Assembly: GCF_900114095.1 (NCBI RefSeq)
Contig: NZ_FORV01000006.1
Location: 186,001 to 250,000 of the forward strand
From: Sphingomonas sp. NFR04
GTDB taxonomy: Bacteria > Pseudomonadota > Alphaproteobacteria > Sphingomonadales > Sphingomonadaceae
Direction of reading: 5' to 3'
Length of the DNA: 64,000 bases
This document shows positions 1 through 8,751 of the stretch, piece after piece; positions within the stretch are counted from its first letter, which is position 1, and each line of letters begins with the position of its first letter. The notes beneath the pieces were generated by a model. The model saw only the letters and a list, made by a program, of their open reading frames with translations, was not told the origin of the DNA and ran no database searches. The position numbers and the translations under genes were made by a program.

Positions 1-551
1 TGATCCTCGACGTGATGATGCCGGGCGAGGACGGGCTCTCCGCCTGCCGCCGCATCGCCACCGCCGACGGCCCCGACGTGATCCTGTTGAGTGCGCTGGG
101 CGAGGAGCAGGACCGGATCCTCGGGCTCGAAGTCGGCGCCGGCCATTATCTGCCCAAGCCGTGCAGCCCGCGCGAGATCCTTGCGACGGTGCGCGCGGCG
201 CTGCGCAAGCGCGGCACCACCGCGGCGCCGCCGGCGGGCGATGTCTACACCTTCGAAGGCTGGCGGATCGACCTGGGCAGCCACGAGCTGTTCGATCCCG
301 AGGGCGTGCTGGTCGGCCTCACCGACGGCGAGTTCGCGGTGCTGCGCGTGTTCATCGAGCGCCCGCGCCGGGTGCTGACCCGCGAGGCGCTACTCGCCGC
401 CGCGCGCGGTCCGGATTCGGATGCCTATGACCGCGCGATCGACGTGCAGGTCAGCCGGCTGCGGCGCAAGCTGCGCTCGGGCGCCGACGAGATCATCCGC
501 ACCGTGCGCAACGAAGGCTATCTGTTCGTCCCCCGCGTGACGCGCGCATGA
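1..551 (+). CDS. OmpR/PhoB-family response regulator (5' truncated by window edge)
   Basis: This is a DNA-binding response regulator, the cytoplasmic output half of a two-component system. The window begins inside the receiver domain, and the readable frame starts at base 3 with ILDVMMPGEDG, whose Asp (bases 9-11) is the expected phosphoacceptor. The receiver continues with the conserved Ser of LLSAL and the Lys of YLPKPC. A winged-helix effector follows, starting at YTFEGWRID, with the recognition region DVQVSRLRRKL and the typical ending RNEGYLF. About 182 residues are visible, so roughly 50 N-terminal residues are missing. Its stop overlaps the start of the kinase gene (ATGA), so the two are translationally coupled and almost certainly a cognate pair. 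Confidence 0.93.
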   Translation, partial: ILDVMMPGEDGLSACRRIATADGPDVILLSALGEEQDRILGLEVGAGHYLPKPCSPREILATVRAALRKRGTTAAPPAGDVYTFEGWRIDLGSHELFDPEGVLVGLTDGEFAVLRVFIERPRRVLTREALLAAARGPDSDAYDRAIDVQVSRLRRKLRSGADEIIRTVRNEGYLFVPRVTRA

Positions 552-1882
552 GCAAGGGAACGGCGGCATCCCGCTCGCCGCTGTTCCTGCGCATCTTCGT
601 GCGGATGCTCGCCTGCGTGGCGGTAGTGCAGCTGCTCAATTTCGGGCTGCTGTTCGCGGTCCAGACGCCCAATCCGAAGCTGCACACCGTCGGGCAGATC
701 GTCCAGGCGATGCGCAATCCCGCGGCGGCACCCGACGGGTTCGAAGTGGTGCGCGCGCCCGCGGTGGAGCGCCAGCCCTGGAACCCGCGCGTCGAGCGGA
801 CCGAAGTCGCGCTGGCGACTGCGCTCGGCGTCCCGCACGATCAGGTGATCTTGCGCTTCCCCGTCGGCTTCCTGCAGCGCCCGCAGGTCTATAACCGTGC
901 CGGCCTGCCGCCGGCGCCGGCCCCCGCCAGTGCCGCCGCGGCGCAGGACGTGGTCGTCACCGGCGGGTTCCAAGCATCGATGAAGCTGCCCGATGGCAGC
1001 TGGCGGACGGTGTCGCCGGGCGAGGGGCTGGAGCCCTGGCGCCTGTTCGTCATCGTCTGGCTGGTCCTGTCGGCGCTGGCGGCTGCCGTCTTCGCCTGGG
1101 CGATGGCGCAGCGCTTCGCCCGGCCGATCGGCGCCTTTGCCCGCGCCGCCGAGCGGCTGGGCCGCGATCCGCGCGCGCCCCCGATCGAACTCGACGGCCC
1201 GGCCGAGATCGCCGAGGCCGCCCGCGCGTTCAACGACATGCAGGCGCGGCTCAACCGTTATGTCGACGATCGCGCGACGATGATCGCGGCGGTGGCGCAC
1301 GATCTGCGCACGCCGCTGATGCGGCTGGGGCTGCGCGTCGAGGATGCCGATCCGGGCATCCGCGCCGCCTGCGAAGGCGATATCCGCGAGATGCAGGCGA
1401 TGATCTCGGCGGTGATGGCCTATGTCCGCGACAGCAGCCGCATCGGCGTGCGCCGCCCGCTCGATCTGCGCTCGCTCGCCGAGACGGTGGTCGACGACGC
1501 GGCCGATCGCGGCGCCGACGTCAGCCTGGAACTGGGCGACCCGGTGGTCATCGAGGCCGATCCAGTGGCGCTCAAGGCGATGCTGGCCAATCTGGTCGGC
1601 AACGCGGTCAAATATGCCGGCGGTGCCGAGCTGCTGCTGTCGGCGCGCGACCATGAGGCGGTGATCACGGTGCGCGACCGCGGGCCGGGAATCCCCGACG
1701 AGGATATGGAGCGGGTGTTCGACCCCTTCTTCCGCGGCGAGCGCTCGCGCAACCGCGATACCGGCGGCATGGGGCTGGGCCTCGCCAGCGCCCGGGCGAC
1801 GGCGCGGGCGCATGGCGGGGACATCACGCTGCACCGGCGCAGCGGCGGGGGGCTGTGCGCCACCGTCACGCTTCCGCTTTGA
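548..1882 (+). CDS. EnvZ-like sensor histidine kinase
   Basis: An inner-membrane sensor kinase of 444 aa that phosphorylates the regulator encoded just upstream. The first membrane segment is near residues 12-38 and the second near 166-187. Between them lies a periplasmic domain of about 125 residues with an Ala/Pro-rich stretch near 120-133. A HAMP linker follows, then the H-box AHDLRTPL (His251), the N-box NLVGNAVKYAG, and the G-boxes RDRGPGIP and GMGLGLA. All catalytic motifs are intact. The start overlaps the regulator stop by 4 bases. The signal sensed is not evident. The adjacent sugar-oxidation genes could be a target, but a 112-bp gap separates them. Confidence 0.93.
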   Translation: MSKGTAASRSPLFLRIFVRMLACVAVVQLLNFGLLFAVQTPNPKLHTVGQIVQAMRNPAAAPDGFEVVRAPAVERQPWNPRVERTEVALATALGVPHDQVILRFPVGFLQRPQVYNRAGLPPAPAPASAAAAQDVVVTGGFQASMKLPDGSWRTVSPGEGLEPWRLFVIVWLVLSALAAAVFAWAMAQRFARPIGAFARAAERLGRDPRAPPIELDGPAEIAEAARAFNDMQARLNRYVDDRATMIAAVAHDLRTPLMRLGLRVEDADPGIRAACEGDIREMQAMISAVMAYVRDSSRIGVRRPLDLRSLAETVVDDAADRGADVSLELGDPVVIEADPVALKAMLANLVGNAVKYAGGAELLLSARDHEAVITVRDRGPGIPDEDMERVFDPFFRGERSRNRDTGGMGLGLASARATARAHGGDITLHRRSGGGLCATVTLPL

Positions 1883-1936
1883 TTTCAGCCGCTTCCATAT
1901 ACGACCCCGAGCTACTGGCCCGCCCTCCCCATTGTT

Positions 1937-1948
1937 GATACCGCTGTC
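1937..1948. promoter_or_regulatory. possible LacI-type operator half-palindrome
   Basis: GATACCGCTGTC has an imperfect dyad around a central CG, of the general kind bound by LacI-family sugar regulators. It lies 47 bases before the start of the oxidoreductase gene that heads the sugar operon. Two of six symmetric positions do not match, and no LacI gene is in the window, so this is weak. Confidence 0.22.
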
Positions 1949-1994
1949 GGCCGTGCGGCACCCAATGCCGCCGGGGACGAGGAGGACGAGGATC

Positions 1995-3092
1995 ATGGGA
2001 ACACGACGCGACGTGCTCGGCGGGATCGGCGCCGGGGTCTTGGCCAGTTCGCTCGGCGGATCGGCGGCGCAGGCGGCGCCCAAGCGCAAGCTTGGCTATG
2101 CAATCGTCGGCCTGGGCTATTACGCCACCAAGCAGATCATGCCCAACCTCAAGGACTGCGAGTTCGCCGAGCTCAAGGCGCTGGTGAGCGGCACCCCCGC
2201 CAAGCTGGAGAAATACGGCGCCGAATACGGCATCCCCAAGACCCATCAGTACAGCTATGAAACCTATGACCGGATCCGCGACAATCCGGACATCGACATC
2301 GTCTATGTCGTGCTGCCGAACAGCATGCACGCCGAATACACGATCCGCGCGCACCAGGCCGGCAAGCATGTGATGTGCGAGAAGCCGATGGCGGTCTCGG
2401 TCGCCGAATGCCAGGCGATGATCGCCGCGGCGAAGAAGGCCGGCAAGAAGCTGATGATCGGCTATCGCTGCCATTTCGAGCCGTACAACCTCAAGGCGAT
2501 CGAGACGGTGAAGTCCGGCGCGCTCGGCAAGCCGACGCTGATCTTCGCCGAGCACGGCTTCTACGCCTCGCCCAACCAATGGCGGCTCGACAAGGCGCTG
2601 TCCGGCGGCGGGTCGATGATGGACATCGGCATCTACAGCCTCAATGCGGCGCGCTATCTCTCCGGTGAGGAGCCGGTCGAGGTGACCGCGATGGAATATA
2701 CCGATCGCAGCGACCCGCGCTTCAAGGCGGTGGAGGACCGGATCGACTGGCAGTTCCGCTTTCCCAGCGGGCTGATCGCCGATTGCGTGTCGAGCTACAG
2801 CTCGAACCACAATCACTACCGCGTCACCGGCCAGAGGGGCTGGGTCGAGCTGGAGCCCGCCACCAATTACGAGGGGCAGGAGATGTGGACCCGGATCGGC
2901 GGCAAGCGCGAGCAGGTCGTGCTGCCCAAGCCCGCCAAGAACCAGTTCGTCCGCCAGCTCGACCATCTGCCCGAATGCATCATGAGCGGGCGCGAGCCGA
3001 TCGTCTCGGGCGAGGAAGGGCTGCGTGACATGCGGCTGATCGAGGCGATCTACCGCGCGGCGCGCGAACACCGGGCGATCACGCTGGCATGA
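1995..3092 (+). CDS. Tat-exported Gfo/Idh/MocA oxidoreductase, glucose-fructose oxidoreductase-like
   Basis: An NAD(P)-dependent sugar oxidoreductase of 365 aa. ATG 1995 is chosen because a purine-rich site (GAGGAGGACGAGG) precedes it. The N-terminus TRRDVLGGIGAG and the AQA end of the hydrophobic stretch look like a twin-arginine signal peptide, as in the periplasmic glucose-fructose oxidoreductase (GFOR) of Zymomonas. The Rossmann motif is AIVGLGYYA, the catalytic-lysine motif is CEKP (Lys130), and the C-terminal motif GGGSMMDIGIYSLNA resembles GFOR. Family knowledge suggests it oxidises glucose or a glucoside to the lactone. The neighbours (beta-glucosidase, gluconolactonase, gluconate permease) agree, but the substrate is inferred. 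Confidence 0.85.
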   Translation: MGTRRDVLGGIGAGVLASSLGGSAAQAAPKRKLGYAIVGLGYYATKQIMPNLKDCEFAELKALVSGTPAKLEKYGAEYGIPKTHQYSYETYDRIRDNPDIDIVYVVLPNSMHAEYTIRAHQAGKHVMCEKPMAVSVAECQAMIAAAKKAGKKLMIGYRCHFEPYNLKAIETVKSGALGKPTLIFAEHGFYASPNQWRLDKALSGGGSMMDIGIYSLNAARYLSGEEPVEVTAMEYTDRSDPRFKAVEDRIDWQFRFPSGLIADCVSSYSSNHNHYRVTGQRGWVELEPATNYEGQEMWTRIGGKREQVVLPKPAKNQFVRQLDHLPECIMSGREPIVSGEEGLRDMRLIEAIYRAAREHRAITLA

Positions 3093-5338
3093 AGAACGGA
3101 CGGATGAATCGGCGCAATGTACTGGCGGCGGGCGCGATGCTCGCCGCTTCTGCCTGGACCCCGCTAGCCCGTGCGGCGCGACCGCTGGGCGCCGACCACC
3201 GCGCGCGTATCCAGGCGCTGCTCGGCCAGATGACGCTGGCCGAGAAGGTCGGGCAGATGAACCAGATCGCCGGCGGGCGGCAGAAGTCGCTTAACTCCAA
3301 GCTCGATGCGGCGATGCTCGACCGGGTGCGCAAGGGCGAGATGGGCTCGTTCCTCCACGTCGCCGGCGCCGAGCCGCTGCGCGACCTGCAGCGCGTCGCG
3401 GTGGAGGAATCGCGGCTCAAGATCCCGCTGCTCTTCGCGATGGACGTGATCCACGGCTATCGCACCATCCTGCCGGTGCCGCTGGCGCTGGCGGCGAGCT
3501 GGGACCCCAAGGTAGCAGAACAGGCCGCGCGGATCGCGGCGGAAGAGGCCTGGGCGGCGGGGCTCCACTGGACCTTCACGCCGATGGTCGACGTGGCGCG
3601 TGATCCACGCTGGGGCCGCGTGGTCGAAGGCGCGGGCGAGGATGCCTATCTCGGCTCCCGCATCGCCGAGGCGCAGGTCGCCGGCTTCCAGGGCGCCGAT
3701 CTCGGCAAGGGCATGCGGATGATGGCCTGCGCCAAGCATTTCGTCGGCTATGGCGCGGCGGAAGGCGGCCGCGACTATGACAGCGCGGAAGTGGGCTCGC
3801 GGACGCTCAACGAAGTCTATCTGCCGCCCTTCCATGCGGCGGCGCGGGCAGGCGCGGGCAGCTTCATGACCGCGTTCAATGCGCTCGACGGCGTGCCGAT
3901 GACCGCCAATGCCGATCTGGTCCGCGGCTTCCTCCGTGCGCAATGGCATTATCAGGGGTTGGTGGTAAGCGACTGGAACGCGATCCGCGAGCTGGTCAAC
4001 CACGGCATCGCCGCCGACGCGCGCGAAGCGGCGGTGCTGGCGCTCAAGGCAGGCGTCGACATGGACATGGCGAGCGGCAGCTATGCGACCTACCTCGCCG
4101 AAGCCGCGACGGCGGACGCTTCTCTCGTGCCGCTGATCGACGAGGCGGTCGGGCGCATCCTTGCCACCAAGGCGCGCCTGGGGCTGTTCGACGATCCTTA
4201 TGGCTTCGGCGATCCGGCGCGCGACAAGGCGCCGCTGCGGCGGAGCGAGGCACGGGACCTCGCCAAGCGCTCGGTAGTGCTGCTGCGCAACGAAGGCGCG
4301 GTGCTGCCGCTCAAGCCGGGCGCCAAGCTCGCGCTGATCGGCGCGCTGGCGGACGATGCCTCCTCCGCGATCGGTTCGTGGCGCGCGCGGGGGCAGCCGA
4401 CGGATGCGGTGACGCTCAAGGCGGCGCTGGCCGGTGCGGACTATCAGCCGGGCACCGATGTCGCGGCGGCGGTCGAGGCCGCCAAGCGCGCGGACGTGGT
4501 GCTCGTCGCGCTCGGCGAGGATTTCAACCGCACCGGCGAGGCGCGCAGCTATGCGGAGATCGGCTTGCCCGACGGGCAGGCGGCGCTGCTGGAGGCGCTG
4601 AAGGGCACCGGCAAGCCGATCGTCGCCATCCTGATGGGCGGCCGTCCGCTCGCGCTCGAACGCGAGCTGACCGGCGTGCCTGCGGTGCTCCAGACTTGGC
4701 TGCTCGGCATCGAGAGCGGGCCGGCGATCGCGGAAATCTTCACCGGCAAGGCCGCCCCCGGCGGTCGCCTGCCGATCGGCATGCCGCGCAGGACCGGCCA
4801 GTCGCCGCAGAGCTATGCGCACCTGCCCACCGGCCGCCCGGCCAATCCGGACCTGGCGGTGGACAGCGCGCGCTATCACGATACCGAGATCGGCCCGCTC
4901 TTCGCCTTCGGCCACGGCCTCACCTATGGCGAGATCGTCTATGGCCCGCTGACGCTGAGCGCCGAGACGCTCGCCCCCGGCGGCCGGATCATCGCCTCGG
5001 TGCAGGTCACCAATCGCGGCACCATGGCGGTGGAAGAAGTGGTGCAGCTCTACGCCAACGATCCCGTCGCATCGGTCTCGCGACCGGTGGCGGAGCTGCG
5101 CGGTTTCGCCCGCGTGGCCCTGAATCCAGGCCAGAGCCGCATTGTCCGCTTCACCCTTACCCCCGAGCAGTTCGCCTTCTGGCGGGACGGCAAGTGGATC
5201 GTCGAGGCCGGTGACATCCGGCTGATGGCCGGCGCCTCGTCAGCCGACCTGAAGAGCGAAGCCAAGTTCCGCGTCACCGCTGGCGCGGAGGGGCAGGTGC
5301 CTGCCGCGTCGCTTGCGACCAAGGTGGAGGTCGCGTGA
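3089..5338 (+). CDS. secreted GH3 beta-glucosidase
   Basis: A glycoside hydrolase family 3 enzyme of 749 aa that releases glucose from the non-reducing end of beta-glucosides. The start overlaps the previous stop (ATGA). Residues 6-31 form an export signal with two Arg before the hydrophobic stretch, so Tat export is possible. The N-terminal barrel carries the nucleophile Asp295 in GLVVSDWN. The second domain carries GEARSY, whose Glu484 lies where the acid/base sits in BglX-like enzymes. A fibronectin III-like domain closes the protein (SVQVTNRG to LTPEQFAFW). The length is normal for three-domain GH3 enzymes. It likely acts in the periplasm and feeds the upstream oxidoreductase. Confidence 0.93.
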   Translation: MKNGRMNRRNVLAAGAMLAASAWTPLARAARPLGADHRARIQALLGQMTLAEKVGQMNQIAGGRQKSLNSKLDAAMLDRVRKGEMGSFLHVAGAEPLRDLQRVAVEESRLKIPLLFAMDVIHGYRTILPVPLALAASWDPKVAEQAARIAAEEAWAAGLHWTFTPMVDVARDPRWGRVVEGAGEDAYLGSRIAEAQVAGFQGADLGKGMRMMACAKHFVGYGAAEGGRDYDSAEVGSRTLNEVYLPPFHAAARAGAGSFMTAFNALDGVPMTANADLVRGFLRAQWHYQGLVVSDWNAIRELVNHGIAADAREAAVLALKAGVDMDMASGSYATYLAEAATADASLVPLIDEAVGRILATKARLGLFDDPYGFGDPARDKAPLRRSEARDLAKRSVVLLRNEGAVLPLKPGAKLALIGALADDASSAIGSWRARGQPTDAVTLKAALAGADYQPGTDVAAAVEAAKRADVVLVALGEDFNRTGEARSYAEIGLPDGQAALLEALKGTGKPIVAILMGGRPLALERELTGVPAVLQTWLLGIESGPAIAEIFTGKAAPGGRLPIGMPRRTGQSPQSYAHLPTGRPANPDLAVDSARYHDTEIGPLFAFGHGLTYGEIVYGPLTLSAETLAPGGRIIASVQVTNRGTMAVEEVVQLYANDPVASVSRPVAELRGFARVALNPGQSRIVRFTLTPEQFAFWRDGKWIVEAGDIRLMAGASSADLKSEAKFRVTAGAEGQVPAASLATKVEVA

Positions 5339-6681
5339 TGGGCGAGCCCTGGCATACGCTGCTCATCGTCGCGGGCAGCATCGCGACGGTCATCCTGCTG
5401 GTGCTGCGCCTCAAGCTCCAGCCCTTCGTCGCGCTGTTGCTGGTCGCGCTGGCGACCGGCCTCGTCTTCGGCAACGATCCCCAGGCGGTGATCGCGGCGA
5501 TCAAGAAGGGGACCGGCGAAGCGCTCGGCTCGGTCGCGGTGGTGATCGGGCTCGGCGCGGTACTCGGCGGGATGCTGGAGGCGTCGGGCGGCGTGCAGGC
5601 GATCGCGCGGCGGCTGCTCGACCTGTTCGGGCAGAAACGCGTGCCTTGGGCGCTGACCGCGATCGGCATCCTCATCGGCGTGCCTTTGTTCTTCGATGTC
5701 GCCTTCATCATTCTCGCGCCGCTGCTTACCACGCTGGCGGTGCGGGCGGAGCGGCGCGTCACCTATTTCGCGCTGCCGTTGCTCGCGGGCCTGATGACGA
5801 TGCACGCGCTGCTGCCGCCGCATCCGGGGCCCGTCGCGGTCGCCGAACTGCTCCATACCGATTATGGGCGGATGGCGCTCTATGGCCTGATCTGCGGCAT
5901 CCCCTCGGCGATCCTTGCCGGCCCCGTGTTCGCCAAGCTGGCGCATGGCGCGCCCGGCTATGGCGCGATCGGTGCGCCGCCGATGCTCGACGAAGGCGCG
6001 CCGCAGACCAATGCGGTCGGCTTCGGTCCGGCACTCGCCGCGATGCTGCTGCCGCTGGCGCTGATCCTGATCGGCACGGTGGCGAGCGAGGCGATGGCGC
6101 CGGGGCTGGCGCGCTCCACGCTCGTCTTCCTCGGCCACCCCTTCACCGCGCTGATCCTCGCGGTGCTGGCGGCGATGGCGTGGCTGCGCTTCGTGGCGGG
6201 GGCGGGGTTCGAGACGCTTTCCAGGATCAGCACCCGCGCGCTGGAGCCCGCGGGCCTGATGGTGCTGATCATCGGTGCTGGCGCGGCCTATAAGGAAGTG
6301 CTGATCGACTCGGGCGCGGGCAAGCAGATCACCATGGCGGTGCAGGCAGCGCAGGTGTCGATCCCGGTGTTCGCCTTCCTGCTCTCCGCCTTCGTCCGCG
6401 TGGCGCAGGGCTCGGCGACGGTGTCGATGGTGACGGCCGCGGGGCTTGCCGCGCCGCTGATCACCGCGGCCGGGCTGGGGCCGGACCGGATCGCGCTGGT
6501 CACCGTCGCGATCGGCGCTGGGGCGACCGTGGCGAGCCATGTCAACGACACCGGCTTCTGGCTGGTGAAGCAATATCTCGGCCTCACCGAAGCGCAGACC
6601 TTTCGCAGCTGGACCATCGGTGCCACCATCGCCGGACTGACCAGTTTCGCCATGGCGCTGCTGCTATGGCCGTTCGTCTGA
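5338..6681 (+). CDS. GntP-family gluconate:H+ symporter
   Basis: An inner-membrane permease of 447 aa with about 12 hydrophobic segments spread over its whole length. It has the GntP/DsdX-type signatures GVPLFFDVAF, LPPHPGPVA and HVNDTGFWLVK. It imports gluconate or a related sugar acid with protons. The ATG at 5338 overlaps the last base of the GH3 stop. A GTG three bases earlier is an equally possible start. Sitting between a beta-glucosidase and a gluconolactonase, it is well placed to take up gluconate made in the periplasm. The exact sugar acid is inferred. Confidence 0.92.
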   Translation: MGEPWHTLLIVAGSIATVILLVLRLKLQPFVALLLVALATGLVFGNDPQAVIAAIKKGTGEALGSVAVVIGLGAVLGGMLEASGGVQAIARRLLDLFGQKRVPWALTAIGILIGVPLFFDVAFIILAPLLTTLAVRAERRVTYFALPLLAGLMTMHALLPPHPGPVAVAELLHTDYGRMALYGLICGIPSAILAGPVFAKLAHGAPGYGAIGAPPMLDEGAPQTNAVGFGPALAAMLLPLALILIGTVASEAMAPGLARSTLVFLGHPFTALILAVLAAMAWLRFVAGAGFETLSRISTRALEPAGLMVLIIGAGAAYKEVLIDSGAGKQITMAVQAAQVSIPVFAFLLSAFVRVAQGSATVSMVTAAGLAAPLITAAGLGPDRIALVTVAIGAGATVASHVNDTGFWLVKQYLGLTEAQTFRSWTIGATIAGLTSFAMALLLWPFV

Positions 6682-6694
6682 GGGGATCCTGACC

Positions 6695-7747
6695 ATGTTC
6701 GCCACCACCCGCCGCACCCTGCTGGGTGGCCTCGCCGCGTTGCCGCTGCTGCCGGGCGTCGCCCGCGCGGCGGGGGCGGGGACGATCACCCGGTTCGATC
6801 CCGAGCTCGACACGCTGCTCGACGTGGAGTCGCCGCTCGAGGTGATTTCGAGCGGCATCCAATGGGCCGAGGGGCCGGTGTGGATCCGCGACGGCGCGGT
6901 CTCGGGCGATGCGGCCGGCGGAGCGAGCGCGTTCGATCGCAGTTATCTGCTCTTTTCCGATGTGCCGGCGAATATCGCCTATCGCTGGGACGGCAAGGAG
7001 ACCAAACCGTTCCTCGTGCCCTCCGGCCTCGCCGGGCCGATCCCCAAGGGCGTGCGCGAGGCGGGATCGAACGGCATGATCCAGGGCCGCAAGGGCGAGC
7101 TGCTGATGGCGGACAGCGGCACCCGCGCCATCGCGGCGGTGGATCTGGAGACCAAGGAAAAGACGATCCTCGCCGGCAAGTACCAGGGCAAGCGCTTCAA
7201 CAGCTGCAACGATCTCGTGCAGGCGAAGAACGGCGCGATCTATTTCACCGACCCGCCCTATGGCTTCACCGATGGCGACCAGTCCCCGCTCAAGGAATTG
7301 CCGTTCAACGGTGTGTACCGGCTGGACACCAACGGCACGGTGCACCTGATCGAATCGAAGCTGACCCGGCCCAACGGCATCGGCCTCTCGCCGGACCAGC
7401 GGACGCTGTACGTTTCGGTCTCGGACGATGCGGCGCTGTTCACCTGGGCGTACAGCCTGGGCGAGGACGGTCTGGCGACCGGGCGCAAGCTGTTCCTCGA
7501 TCATCGCGCTGCCGTTGCCCAGGGTCTGCAGGGACATCCGGACGGGATGAAGGTTGCGGCGAGCGGGCATCTCTACGCAAGCGGCCCCGGCGGTATTTAC
7601 GTCGTGGCCCCGGACGGGCGGCGGCTGGGGCTGATCTCGACCGGCAAGAAGGCGGCGAATTGCTGCTTCGGCGAGGACGGGAAGACGCTGTTCATCACCT
7701 CTAGCGACCAGGTGTTCCGCCTGCGCCTGCGCGCCTCCGGCTGGTAA
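6695..7747 (+). CDS. Tat-exported SMP-30/gluconolactonase
   Basis: A six-bladed beta-propeller lactonase of 350 aa. The N-terminus TTRRTLLGGLAALPLLPG followed by ARA looks like a Tat signal, so the enzyme is probably periplasmic. Family metal-site regions are visible: IQWAEGPVW (Glu), GSNGMIQG (Asn), NGIGLSPDQ and HPDGMKV (Asp). It hydrolyses aldonolactones to free sugar acids. The gene starts 13 bases after the permease stop, behind GAGGGG. As the last gene of the cluster it completes a plausible periplasmic chain: glucoside, glucose, gluconolactone, gluconate, uptake. Confidence 0.9.
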   Translation: MFATTRRTLLGGLAALPLLPGVARAAGAGTITRFDPELDTLLDVESPLEVISSGIQWAEGPVWIRDGAVSGDAAGGASAFDRSYLLFSDVPANIAYRWDGKETKPFLVPSGLAGPIPKGVREAGSNGMIQGRKGELLMADSGTRAIAAVDLETKEKTILAGKYQGKRFNSCNDLVQAKNGAIYFTDPPYGFTDGDQSPLKELPFNGVYRLDTNGTVHLIESKLTRPNGIGLSPDQRTLYVSVSDDAALFTWAYSLGEDGLATGRKLFLDHRAAVAQGLQGHPDGMKVAASGHLYASGPGGIYVVAPDGRRLGLISTGKKAANCCFGEDGKTLFITSSDQVFRLRLRASGW

Positions 7748-7841
7748 GCGGCGCGATCGCGTTTGAGATCGGCCGCCCGCTCAAGGGTGCTGCTCTTCCG
7801 TCAGGGCAGGGGGACTGCGTGGGACCAACGTACCTCGCCAT

Positions 7842-7926
7842 CCCCGCGAAGGCGGGAATCCATTGGCGCTGAAGTCCCGGCTCCTTCCCCGAGCGCACAG
7901 GGCAATGGATTCCCGCCTTCGCGGGA
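7842..7926. repeat. palindromic element, group A (23-bp arms)
   Basis: Left arm 7843-7865 (CCCGCGAAGGCGGGAATCCA then TTG) is the exact reverse complement of the arm ending at 7925, with a 37-base unrelated middle. A second copy of the same arms occurs at 50579-50675. Each arm also holds its own small CCCGC/GCGGG hairpin. The rest of the 7748-8016 gap shows nothing else recognisable. Confidence 0.85.
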
Positions 7927-8016
7927 ATGACGCCGGTTTTTCCAGGGTGCCGCTTACCGTTCGCGCCAAATGTCTTGGGCTGGCATGCGTCCGCGGCCCG
8001 GCGTAGAGCCGGAGCG

Positions 8017-8751
8017 ATGTCGCAAGCCGAAGCCATTCCCGCCGCCACCGTGATCGTGATGCGCGCGGTGGCGGGCGGGCCGCCGGAGCTGCTGATGGTC
8101 GAGCGCTCGCGGGCGATGGCGTTCGCCGGCGGGGCGCTGGTGTTTCCCGGCGGGCGGATCGATCCGGGCGATCACCTCCTTACCGACAGTCATCCCGATG
8201 CGGCGGCGCGAGTCGCGGCAATCCGCGAAACAATCGAGGAAGCAGGGATCGCGATCGGTATAGCGTGCGACGCCGAGTCGCTGGCCGCGCTGCGGGCCGA
8301 ACTCCATGCCGGCACGCCATTCGTCCAACTGCTCGCCGAGGCCGGGCTGGCGCTGGATCTGGACGCGCTGGTGCCCTTCGCCCGCTGGCTGCCCTACGGC
8401 CTGCCGCATCGCGTGTTCGACACCCGCTTCTATCTCGCCCGCGCGCCCGAGGGCGCCGCGCCGCAGGTCGATGGCAGCGAGAATGTCCGGCTGTGCTGGG
8501 TCACCGCGCAGGGCGCGCTGGACCTGGCCGATCGCGGCGAAGCCACCGTGATCTATCCCACCCGCCGCAATCTGGAACGGCTGGCGCTATTCGACGATTT
8601 CGACTCGGCAATGGCCCATGCCCGCCGATACCCGATCGAGCCGATCACCCCCTTCGTCGAGTCGCGCGGCGGAGTCGACTGGCTGTGCATACCGGAAGGC
8701 CTGGGCTATCCCGTCACCGCCGAGCGGATGGACCGCGAGGTGCGGGCGTGA
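8017..8751 (+). CDS. NUDIX hydrolase
   Basis: A NUDIX-fold pyrophosphohydrolase of 244 aa. The box is visible as GGRIDPGD with RETIEEAGI after a longer spacer; the REXXEEXG core is intact and should bind the catalytic metals. The ATG at 8017 follows CCGGAGCG. The longer spacer and the C-terminal region (ARWLPYGLPHRVFDTRFYLA) resemble the subgroup related to coenzyme A and acyl-CoA diphosphatases. The substrate cannot be read from sequence. The next gene starts inside its last codons, so the two are co-transcribed. Confidence 0.88.
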   Translation: MSQAEAIPAATVIVMRAVAGGPPELLMVERSRAMAFAGGALVFPGGRIDPGDHLLTDSHPDAAARVAAIRETIEEAGIAIGIACDAESLAALRAELHAGTPFVQLLAEAGLALDLDALVPFARWLPYGLPHRVFDTRFYLARAPEGAAPQVDGSENVRLCWVTAQGALDLADRGEATVIYPTRRNLERLALFDDFDSAMAHARRYPIEPITPFVESRGGVDWLCIPEGLGYPVTAERMDREVRA

